DNA of 64,000 nucleotides from Crossiella equi (GTDB taxonomy: Bacteria; Actinomycetota; Actinomycetes; Mycobacteriales; Pseudonocardiaceae). This document shows positions 1-7,985 of the stretch, piece after piece (position 1 is the stretch's first letter; each line of letters starts with the position of its first letter). Both the position numbers and the translations under genes were made by a program. Location: the NCBI RefSeq assembly GCF_017876755.1, contig NZ_JAGIOO010000001.1:7177786-7241785 (forward strand), written 5' to 3'. Below the pieces are notes generated by a model. That model did not search any database and was not told the origin of the DNA. It worked only from the letters and a program-made list of their open reading frames with translations.

Positions 1-2007
1 CCCGAGCCGTTCGAGAGTCCCGGCGCGGTGGAACGTGTTGTGCCCGCCCATAAGTTCGAGCGCACGGGTGTAGTAGGCCACTGCTTCGGCGTACCGGCCG
101 GAGAGGTGGGCGATGGTCCCCAGGCTGTCCAGCGCCGTTGCTTGGCCGTCGGTGTTGTCCAGTTCCTCGTACAGCGTAAGAGCTGCCGAGCCGTGGGATT
201 CGGCGACGTCGTGGTGCCCCAGTCCCGATTCTATCCAGCACAGGAGGTCCAACGCGTCCGCTTCGTGCGTCCGCTGGCCGAGTTCCCGGTACAGCTCCAA
301 CGCGTGTGAGGCGTGTTCAAATGCGATCCCGTGTGTGGAACGCTGACCCCAGGCCCGGGCGAGTGCGCGGTGGACATGGGCGATGCTGTGCCGGTCGTCG
401 TGGCGCGCGGCCAGGATCATTGCCCGTTCCAGGTGCGCGATGCCCTCGTCCGACCGACCCAGGCGGGACAGCGCAGCACCGAGGAGCCGGTGCGCCAGCA
501 CGCGGGCGGCCGCGTCGTCCAGGTGTTCGGCCGCCGCCAGTGCAGCGGTCCAAACCGACACTCCAAGCCGGTTGTGACCGTTCTGCCAGTGGAACGTGTG
601 CAACACCCAGGCCAGCCGCCACACGTCCCGGTGCGCACCGCGCAGTGCCGCCGCGTTCTGCGCGGTCAGCAACCCTGGGTGCTCGGCGTCGAACCACGTC
701 TTGGCCGCAGACCGGTCGCGAGGTGCTTCGGGCAGGCATCCCTGCGCCGGCGCCTCCAGCGCCAGCGCCTCCCTCTGCGGGTCGAGCAACCGGTCGGCGG
801 CGGCTCCGGAGTGGACGTAGTAGTCGACGAGCCGCCGCAGGGAGACGTCCCGTTCGGCGCGGGAAAGTTCGGCGGACTGGTTCATCGCGTACAGCACCAC
901 CAAGTCGTGCATGTGCCACCGGTGATGCCTGCGTTGGTAGGCCAGGGATGCCCGTTCCAATGCGTGTACTGCGCCGAGGGCGTCATCGGGGGGCAGTGCG
1001 GTGAGGCTCGCGATCGCCGGCAGACCCAGTTCCACGGCGCCGACGAGCCCCAGCAGCCGGAACACCCGCGCGGAGCGGCGCGGTAGCGCGCGGAAGGACC
1101 ACGACAGCACCGTGGCGAGACTGGTCGAGCCGTCGCCGGATTCGAACGCGGCGATCCGCGTGGCGGTGTTCCGCAGCTCGGCGGCGAGCCCGGTGAGCGG
1201 TAAGGTCTCCTCGGCCAGACTCCGGCCGACGAGGATGCCGAGGCTCAATGGCATCCCCGCGCAGTAGGCGAGCAGTTCGTCTGCGGCGGCGGCCTCGGAC
1301 TCGATCCGGGACGCGCCGAGTCGACCGACCAGTACCTGCCGCGCCTCGTCGTCACGTAGAGCGCCGAGAACCACCCGGTAGGCACCTGCGCGCGTGACCA
1401 GCCCGTCCAGCCGGTTGCGGCTCGTGACGAGGACCGCGCAGCTCGGACTGCCAGGCAGCAGCGCGAGGACTTGGTCCACGTCGCTCGCGTTGTCCAGCAC
1501 CAGCAGCATCCGGCGACCCGTGATCAGGCTCCGGTACCGTCCGATCTGCGCCTCCAGGTCGGGAGGCAGGGTGCGGTGGTCCACGCCGAGCCCGTCGAGC
1601 AGGCAGCGAACGGCGACGGACACGCTCATCGGGGAACCGTTGGGGGTGAACCCTCGCAGGTCGATGAACATCTGTCCGTCGGGGAAGTGATCCAGTCGCC
1701 GATGCGCCCAGTGCAGCGCCAACCACGTCTTCCCCATGCCCCCGGTGCCGATGACCGCGGCGATCCGGGGCGGGTCGCCGTCACCCGGCCGGGCTATGGC
1801 CGCGTCCAATGCGGCGGATTCCCGCGAACGCCCCGCGAACCACGGCGGCTTCGGCGGGAGTTGCCGGGGCATGTGCGCGGTGGACGCGGTGGCGTGTACC
1901 ACCACGTCGCCGATGATGTGCCCGGCCTGCACCACCGTCCCGGACACCAGGGAGCCGACGGTGTTGGCGGTGCCGATCGGGTCGGAGGCAGCGTCGGGAG
2001 AAGTCAT
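1..2007 (-). CDS. NB-ARC/TPR STAND regulator, 3' end outside window
   Basis: The minus-strand frame is open from an ATG at 2007 to the window edge, giving 669 codons without a stop. An NB-ARC-type NTPase starts near residue 80: Walker A GTGGMGKT at about 86-93, Walker B RRMLLVLDNAS at about 165, then a sensor-like LVTSRN. The C-terminal half is alpha-helical and TPR-like (for example YAEAVAYYTRALEL). This is the STAND core of AfsR/SARP-type proteins, but no DNA-binding domain precedes it. The first 45 residues are instead Gly/Val-rich with GTVVQAGHIIGDV, resembling the amyloid signalling motifs found at the N-terminus of some actinobacterial NLR-like proteins. The family assignment is firm. 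A signalling or immune role is inference, since the partner would lie outside the window. Confidence 0.85.
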   Translation of the reverse strand, partial: MTSPDAASDPIGTANTVGSLVSGTVVQAGHIIGDVVVHATASTAHMPRQLPPKPPWFAGRSRESAALDAAIARPGDGDPPRIAAVIGTGGMGKTWLALHWAHRRLDHFPDGQMFIDLRGFTPNGSPMSVSVAVRCLLDGLGVDHRTLPPDLEAQIGRYRSLITGRRMLLVLDNASDVDQVLALLPGSPSCAVLVTSRNRLDGLVTRAGAYRVVLGALRDDEARQVLVGRLGASRIESEAAAADELLAYCAGMPLSLGILVGRSLAEETLPLTGLAAELRNTATRIAAFESGDGSTSLATVLSWSFRALPRRSARVFRLLGLVGAVELGLPAIASLTALPPDDALGAVHALERASLAYQRRHHRWHMHDLVVLYAMNQSAELSRAERDVSLRRLVDYYVHSGAAADRLLDPQREALALEAPAQGCLPEAPRDRSAAKTWFDAEHPGLLTAQNAAALRGAHRDVWRLAWVLHTFHWQNGHNRLGVSVWTAALAAAEHLDDAAARVLAHRLLGAALSRLGRSDEGIAHLERAMILAARHDDRHSIAHVHRALARAWGQRSTHGIAFEHASHALELYRELGQRTHEADALDLLCWIESGLGHHDVAESHGSAALTLYEELDNTDGQATALDSLGTIAHLSGRYAEAVAYYTRALELMGGHNTFHRAGTLERLG

Positions 2008-2219
2008 CCGCACCTCCGCTCGCGGGCCTCTTGCCCGGCCGACGTAGGTCGATGGTAGGGACAGGTGGCGAGGGATGTCCGTAGTAAGGGGGAGAGTTGG
2101 ATTATCGTGAACCGCCTCTCGAAGATCTCCCGAGGTCATCGAACGGGTTTTCTGGTCCCGGTGAAGTCGGAGACGCCTAGACCCAGCATCGACACCTGCT
2201 CGCGAACCACCGTGCGCAT

Positions 2220-2606
2220 CTACTGGTCGCTGCCCGCAGTGGCCCAATCTTGACGCACTAGGCGGACCGCTTCCGCAGGGCTGCGGTTGGCCGCGATCCG
2301 GGCATTCGTGATCAGAACGGGGATCATCAGCATCGGCGTGCTTTCCCGTTGCGCCAAGAGCGCAACGGCCGCCTCACCGTGCTCCTTCGCGATGTCCCAC
2401 TCGCCGATATCGTACAACGAGTCGGCAAAGTTGTTCAACGCTTCGATCTCGCGTGCCCCTTCTTTCCCGATCGCACGGCACAGGCGGACGGCCTCGTCGG
2501 CCAGACCCCGTACGAGAGGCTGCTAAAAAAGAACCCGATCCACGCCCAGGCTGTCAACGACCAACCTCGGCAGCACAGTCCGGTAGTTCACGAAGATCTC
2601 GAACAT
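2220..2606 (-). pseudogene. Remnant of a TIR-TPR gene: TIR start joined to TPR end
   Basis: From an ATG at 2606 the frame reads 27 codons beginning MFEIFVNYRT and ending RVLF, matching the first strand and loop of the TIR proteins downstream (VFVNYRNED, GQVFRASRS). A TAG follows at 2525-2523. The same frame then continues as a TPR-like segment (PLVRGLADEAVRLCRAIGKE, LNNFADSLYDIGEWDIAKEH) to a stop at 2220. The simplest reading is a large internal deletion that removed most of the TIR and NTPase domains. A short protein from the TTG at 2438 is possible but unlikely to be functional. The remnant is oriented opposite to the TIR operon. Confidence 0.6.
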
Positions 2607-2679
2607 TGCTACACCGTACCCATCGAACTGCTTGCCGACACAAACAGAAGGCGCGGTCATCCGCAACCGTGTGGCCGTA

Positions 2680-2685
2680 TAGAAT
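2680..2685 (+). promoter_or_regulatory. Candidate -10 box of the TIR operon
   Basis: TAGAAT lies 9 nt before the ATG at 2695, inside the run GTATAGAATCGG. No Shine-Dalgarno sequence precedes this ATG, so the mRNA could be leaderless, which is common in actinobacteria. No clear -35 box was seen. Confidence 0.4.
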
Positions 2686-2694
2686 CGGTTGATT

Positions 2695-5600
2695 ATGAGA
2701 ATGAGTCGCCCGGGAATTTTCATCAGCTTTCGCGGTCAAGATGGTGAATTCGTTGCCCATGCAATCGACATGCACGCGCGCGGGCGGTTCGGTGATCTGG
2801 CCGTCTTCCGCTCTAGCCGGTCGATCGGTCCCGGTGACGTGTTCGCGCCCGAGCTCCTGGAGGCGATCGAACGGTGCGTGGTCATGCTGGTCGTCGTCGG
2901 TCCGAACTGGTTGGTGCGCGGTGACGACGGACATCGGCGCATCGACGACCCGGAGGACTGGGTACGTCGGGAGGTGCGCACTGCGCTGGCCGACGGCAAG
3001 CGGGTAGTCGTCGTCAGGTTCGGTGGAGCACCCCGTCTGATCGCGGACGACCTGCCCGATGACATCGCGGAGCTGGCGATCCGGCAGGACGTGGAGGTGA
3101 CGCACAAGAACATCGCCCACCTGCTGCCGCGCCTGATGGACGACCTGTTCCAGCTCGAACCCGAGCTGCGCATCGGTGCGACGGACGGCCTGCGGGGGCT
3201 TGACGAGTGGTGGGCCCACTGGTCGGGTGTAACCCGGCCGTCGATGCCCGCGGCGCTGCCGGTCGCCGGGCGGGACGCCGAGGTCGGCGCCCTCGGCGCA
3301 TGGCTCGCGGGTCCGCCCTCCCCGCTCCTGCTGCGTTGTGCGTCGACCGACGAGGGCAGCGCCTTCACCGCTGCGGTGCTCGAACTGCACCACCCGGACG
3401 TGCGAGCGGTGCGCCTGACCAGCGAAGCGGGCGCGGAGCACTGCGTCGGCCTGGCCCCGCCGCTCCTCGTAGTGGTCGCGACCCCGGACGTCGACGTCCA
3501 CGCGCTGGTTGCCCGAGGCCTGCACGTGCTGCTCTTGCAGCATATCCACACCTCGTCGAAGGTGGGCGGAGGTGTGGTGACGCTGCCCAGGCTGTCGACC
3601 GAACGCGCGTTGGAGGTCTTCCTTGGGGCCGGACTTCCGCACGCCCAGGCCCGCAAGGCGGCGGGCGTGGCCCGACGCAGCATGGCGGTGTGGCGCTGGA
3701 AGTCGGCCGATGGTCTTCGGGCTCCGGAGTGGGCGGTCGACACGATGAGCGGCCTGGTGCTGGCTGGCTCCTGGTCGACGTCCGACCGATTCGCCGATCA
3801 GGACGCCGTCGCCGGACTACTGAAGGCGGATTGGGAGGACATCGAGAGGTTCGCCCAGCTCACAGCCTCGTCCGAGGCGCCCTTGCTGCACCGCTCGGGA
3901 ACCCGGTGGCAGCTCGCCGACTCGGAAGCGGCCTGGATCATGCTCAGGAACTTCCTCACTCGATCGGTCCTCCAGCGGTGGCACGCGATGGCCGTCGCCG
4001 TGCTGACCGAGCCCGATCCGCTGCTCGAACTGCCGACCGACGAGCGCTTCCCGGCCAAGGCGATGGGCACGGACCGGAAGTACTCGGACGAGTTTCGACG
4101 GGCCGTGGCGCTCGCTGCGGCGCTCATGGGTGCGGACGGCGAGGAACGGCTGTCTGATGGGCTGACCGGCCAGAGCCACGCGTCACAGGTGGTCCGGGAG
4201 GTGCTCGACCTGTGCAACGGCGATCGGACCGGAAACACCTGGCTGTCGGTGGCTGAACAACTGCCACTGCTGGCCGAGGCAGCACCGGCCGAATTCCTGC
4301 TGGCCCTGGACGAAGCACTGGTGGGGGACACGCCCCTGCTCGCCCACGTGCTCGCGCGGGCCGGTGAGCGTCCCGGGCGGTTCGGACTCAAGGTGTGGTT
4401 GTTGTGGGCACTGGAGACCTTGTGCTGGTCGTCCGAGCACCTGCCGCACGCGGCGCGTGTGCTGGCGCGCCTGGACGAACTCGTCACGGCCGGCGACAAC
4501 GACCACGACCAGCCGCTGGACAGCCTGCGTCGGGTGTTCCAACCGGGGTGGGCCTACACGTCAGCGACGTTGGAGACCCGGCTTCAGGTTGTCGACGGAC
4601 TTAGCGGCAGGTATCCCGGCGTATGGTGGAAGCTGTTGCGGGAGTTGGTGTCCCTGCCGCCGTCACGGCTGCACCAGCGGACGAAGCAGCCTGAGTGCCG
4701 CGACTCCTGGTTGCCGGAGACCGAGGGGCCGACGCCGGACGAGATGGAAGCCGCGTTCGACGGTGTCGCCGAGCGGGTGGTCCTGGCACTCGCGGCTGGT
4801 CCGCAGCGCTGGATCGACCTGGTCCCGCTGACCGCGTACATCCCGGTCCGACAGCGGGACCGGATCGTTCAGGGGCTGTCGGAAGCCGATTTCACGACTC
4901 TGGACGACGAGCAGGTGCTGCGCCTGTGGTCGGCACTCGACGAGTTCGTGCGCGTTCAACGCACCCACCCGGGCATGGTCGCGGACCACGTGGTTGCGAC
5001 GTTCGCGGCGGTAGCGGACCAGGTCGAACCCCAGCAGCGCGCCGAGCGCTACGTCTGGCTGTTCACCGCCCTACCGCGACTGCCCGGCGTCGACTGGGAC
5101 GACATCGCGGGCTACGACCGGGAACTGGCCGCGCTGCGGGCGGACGCGGTGCGCAAGGCAGCCGGTGCGGGTCTGGCCGGTCTGCTGGAACTGGCTCGAC
5201 GCTCCAAGCAGCCGGACGAGGTGGGCGCGGTGACTGCACGAGCCACCGAAGACCTGTTCCTCGACGACGTGGTGCTCTTCCTGGGAGGTCCGGGGCACGA
5301 GGCCCGGTTCGCCCGGAGCTGGGTGGAGACACGCGTCCGCGAGGGCGGCGAGCCTTGGTGGCGGCCCCTGGTCACCAGGATTACCACGTGGAGCGCGCGG
5401 GGCCAGGCCGACTTCCTGATCGCCTTGTCGCGCTCCGCGGACGTGTCGGCCCTCCTCGACGTCGTCGGCGGTGAGGTGGCGGAACTGTTCTGGCGGCAGG
5501 TGCCTCCCTGGCCCCCAGTGGGAGACGAGCCGGAACGGTTCTTCGACCTGGTGCTGGAGCACCGGCGTCCGTGGTCGGTGATCAGCGTTTTGTCGAGGGC

Positions 5601-6393
5601 GGTCCGCGTGGACCCCGAGACCGCATGGGCCAGGTCGCCGCTGCTCATCACGAAGGCGTTGACCGGCGCCGCGTCGGACGGCAGTGCAGAGCGGCCCTAC
5701 CAGGGCGCGTCCTTCGACGTCGCGCACCTGCTCGACCACCTCACCACCCTGATCGGCGACTCGCCCGAGGTCGCCGGCTTGGAGCTGGTCTACCGGCAGT
5801 ACCTCGTCGGTCATCGCGTGCCACGAACCCTCTACCTCAGGATGGAAGCCGATCCTGCAGCCTTCGCGGAGGCCGTCCGCCTCGCCCACCCGGGGGAAGG
5901 ACAGCCCCGTTTACCCCTCCGGGTTCCGGCCTACCTCGCGCTGCGGGACTGGCGTTGGCGGCAGGACGGACTGCTCGGCCTCGACCAGCTCGACGACTAC
6001 CTCGGCCGAGCACGACAGGTGCTGGCCGAGGACGACCGCCTCCTGCGATGCGGTGACGAGGCCTTCGGCGGCATGCTGACGGGGGTGCCCGCCGGTGACG
6101 ACGGCCTCTGGCCCGTGGAGGCCGTGCGGGACCTGCTCGACGAGCCGGGCAGCACAGCGCTGGCGGGAGGGTTCGTGATGGGCGTGATCGGCAACAGGGG
6201 GACCACCGCCCGCAGCCTGTTCGAGGGCGGGGACCAGGAACGTCGACGAGCCGCGAAGCTGGAGCACGACGCCGACGCGATGGCGGCCAGGTGGCCGCGA
6301 GCGGCGGCGGTCCTCAGGGATTGTGCGCGGGCCTTCCGCAGTTACGGTCTCCACAACGACGACGACGCCGAGGACACCCGTGATGAACTCTGA
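2695..6393 (+). CDS. TIR-domain STAND-like protein with degenerate NTPase (TIR-A)
   Basis: About 1232 residues. Residues 1-140 are a bacterial TIR domain: GIFISFRGQD in the first strand, the loop RSSRSIGPGDVF, and DPEDWVRREV, which should hold the catalytic Glu of the NADase family. A region placed like a STAND NTPase follows, but where a P-loop is expected (about residues 208-228) there is LLLRCASTDEGSAFTA with no GKT, so nucleotide binding is doubtful. The remaining roughly 800 residues are helical, Trp- and Leu-rich and probably a sensing scaffold. The ATG at 2695 is preferred (TTG at 2689 and ATG at 2701 also exist) because a -10 box sits just upstream. It is the first gene of a plus-strand operon. 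TIR proteins of this kind usually act in anti-phage NAD+ depletion; that role here is inference. Confidence 0.75.
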   Translation: MRMSRPGIFISFRGQDGEFVAHAIDMHARGRFGDLAVFRSSRSIGPGDVFAPELLEAIERCVVMLVVVGPNWLVRGDDGHRRIDDPEDWVRREVRTALADGKRVVVVRFGGAPRLIADDLPDDIAELAIRQDVEVTHKNIAHLLPRLMDDLFQLEPELRIGATDGLRGLDEWWAHWSGVTRPSMPAALPVAGRDAEVGALGAWLAGPPSPLLLRCASTDEGSAFTAAVLELHHPDVRAVRLTSEAGAEHCVGLAPPLLVVVATPDVDVHALVARGLHVLLLQHIHTSSKVGGGVVTLPRLSTERALEVFLGAGLPHAQARKAAGVARRSMAVWRWKSADGLRAPEWAVDTMSGLVLAGSWSTSDRFADQDAVAGLLKADWEDIERFAQLTASSEAPLLHRSGTRWQLADSEAAWIMLRNFLTRSVLQRWHAMAVAVLTEPDPLLELPTDERFPAKAMGTDRKYSDEFRRAVALAAALMGADGEERLSDGLTGQSHASQVVREVLDLCNGDRTGNTWLSVAEQLPLLAEAAPAEFLLALDEALVGDTPLLAHVLARAGERPGRFGLKVWLLWALETLCWSSEHLPHAARVLARLDELVTAGDNDHDQPLDSLRRVFQPGWAYTSATLETRLQVVDGLSGRYPGVWWKLLRELVSLPPSRLHQRTKQPECRDSWLPETEGPTPDEMEAAFDGVAERVVLALAAGPQRWIDLVPLTAYIPVRQRDRIVQGLSEADFTTLDDEQVLRLWSALDEFVRVQRTHPGMVADHVVATFAAVADQVEPQQRAERYVWLFTALPRLPGVDWDDIAGYDRELAALRADAVRKAAGAGLAGLLELARRSKQPDEVGAVTARATEDLFLDDVVLFLGGPGHEARFARSWVETRVREGGEPWWRPLVTRITTWSARGQADFLIALSRSADVSALLDVVGGEVAELFWRQVPPWPPVGDEPERFFDLVLEHRRPWSVISVLSRAVRVDPETAWARSPLLITKALTGAASDGSAERPYQGASFDVAHLLDHLTTLIGDSPEVAGLELVYRQYLVGHRVPRTLYLRMEADPAAFAEAVRLAHPGEGQPRLPLRVPAYLALRDWRWRQDGLLGLDQLDDYLGRARQVLAEDDRLLRCGDEAFGGMLTGVPAGDDGLWPVEAVRDLLDEPGSTALAGGFVMGVIGNRGTTARSLFEGGDQERRRAAKLEHDADAMAARWPRAAAVLRDCARAFRSYGLHNDDDAEDTRDEL

Positions 6394-6434
6394 TCGACGG
6401 CGGTGGCGGACGTGAGACACGGGGGCACGTATCG

Positions 6435-7961
6435 ATGACCCACCCACCGGCCTCCGGCTCGTTCGACCACGACCGCTGGCACCTGGTCCAGCCCGGTGAC
6501 GACCCGAACAGCTCGCAGTTCGCCTCCGCGCACGAGTCCCACCACAAGCAGCTCCAGGACTCGACGAGCTTCGGCGCGGTGGCGCGGACCTACCACGCGC
6601 TGTGGACGGCGACAGGCGCGCGGGAACACCGTGAGACGGCGCGTGCTCTGACACGGGCGAGCAGTGTGGTGCAGGAGGCGTTCGCCTCCTGGCTGCCGGC
6701 GTTGGCACTCGGGTGGGACCGTGATCGGGTGGTGCGGAACTACCCCGGCTACCGGGCGCACTTCGACGCGATGGCGGAGGTCGTCGCCTCAGTCGACAGC
6801 CCGTACCTCCGCTTCCACGTGGCCCACGCTGTGTCGAGGGCGTGCATGCAGACCTCGGTGATCGCGCGCGTGCTCAGCGTCGGCCTGGCGAACTTCTCGT
6901 TGGCCGACCTGCGGGAGCGGGAGCTGCCGGACATCCGCTTCGGGCGGCTGCGACGCCACCTGCCGGATTGGTCGGCCCACGTCCCTGCCGACTCGCGCCT
7001 CACCGCCCTGGTGGAGCCAGCCACCCTCACTGCGGAGATGTTTGACCCCGCGATCGAGGAGTTGTGGGTGCTGGTCAACGAGGCGGTGTACGACGCGGCG
7101 GTGTCGGCGCTCGGCTGGGACGGCACACTCGGGGTGAATGAACACCTGCTGTGGACGCCGAAGCTCGTGGCCGCGGCCCGGGAGTTGGCTGGTGCGGTCG
7201 ACATCGAGCCGGGGACGCTGCTGCGCCAAGCAGAGACGCGGGTCGTGGTGCTGGGCAACACTGAGTCCGAAGGGTTCTCGGTCGCCGGCCCGCTGCCCGC
7301 GCGAGTCCTGCCTGACTCCACCGCGTTGTCGCTGATGACCGCCGACCTTGAGCGACCGCACCTGTTCGTCACCGTCCGCAGGTCGAAGTCGTTGACGGAC
7401 AACTACACGTGGGAGCCCGGGAGTCGCCCACCCACAGGTGACGTGCTCTGCGTGGTGCGCCGGACGGTGCGCGAGGACGACGGTCAGCACGTGGTGGAGC
7501 TACGGCGGGCCACCGACCTCGCTGAGGTCCACCGGAGCGAGGTGCCCGTCATCGCCGTGGTGCCCTGCACCCTGCTCGACCACCCTGCTGCCGCCGGGTG
7601 GCGGCCCGCGCGGACGGTGCTGCTGCTCGACCTGCCGCTCACCGAGCACCTGGACCTCTGGCTGGACGCGCCGGGCAGCCGCTTCCGCTACACCTTCCTG
7701 CGCACCGAGTCGTTCGGTCGGGTGGTCTCGTTCCTGGTCGGTTCGGTCGAGCACGACGGCCACACGCTGCCGCTGATGCTGCGCCCCCTGTCCCACGCGG
7801 GTGTGCGCGTGCACCAAGCCGCGCTCGCGGAGCTGTACCCTCCAGGTGGGAAGGTCGTGGCTGACCACACGTTCCTCGGCGCGTACGAGAACCTGCTCGG
7901 GCCGGTCCTGGCGCACCTCGCGGGCGAGGAAGTCCGCTTCGCCAACCGCATGGACTGGTGA
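6435..7961 (+). CDS. Accessory protein with HExxH-like motif, partner of TIR proteins (X1)
   Basis: 508 residues, start ATG at 6435, 41 bp after TIR-A and 24 bp before TIR-B, so probably one transcript. No catalogued family is recognised with confidence. Near residue 35 it reads FASAHESHHKQLQDS; HESHH fits the zinc-metallopeptidase pattern HExxH and the flanks look helical. A paralogous but degenerate gene follows TIR-B (10414-11905), sharing the layout DDP-x-SSQF ... YPGYRAHFDA ... NFSLADLRERELPDIRFGRL ... PARVL. The repeated order TIR / X / TIR / X suggests each X works with its TIR protein, perhaps as a protease or regulator. The peptidase idea rests on one short motif. Confidence 0.6.
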   Translation: MTHPPASGSFDHDRWHLVQPGDDPNSSQFASAHESHHKQLQDSTSFGAVARTYHALWTATGAREHRETARALTRASSVVQEAFASWLPALALGWDRDRVVRNYPGYRAHFDAMAEVVASVDSPYLRFHVAHAVSRACMQTSVIARVLSVGLANFSLADLRERELPDIRFGRLRRHLPDWSAHVPADSRLTALVEPATLTAEMFDPAIEELWVLVNEAVYDAAVSALGWDGTLGVNEHLLWTPKLVAAARELAGAVDIEPGTLLRQAETRVVVLGNTESEGFSVAGPLPARVLPDSTALSLMTADLERPHLFVTVRRSKSLTDNYTWEPGSRPPTGDVLCVVRRTVREDDGQHVVELRRATDLAEVHRSEVPVIAVVPCTLLDHPAAAGWRPARTVLLLDLPLTEHLDLWLDAPGSRFRYTFLRTESFGRVVSFLVGSVEHDGHTLPLMLRPLSHAGVRVHQAALAELYPPGGKVVADHTFLGAYENLLGPVLAHLAGEEVRFANRMDW

Positions 7962-7985
7962 CGGGGCATTCCGGAGGTTGGGAAC

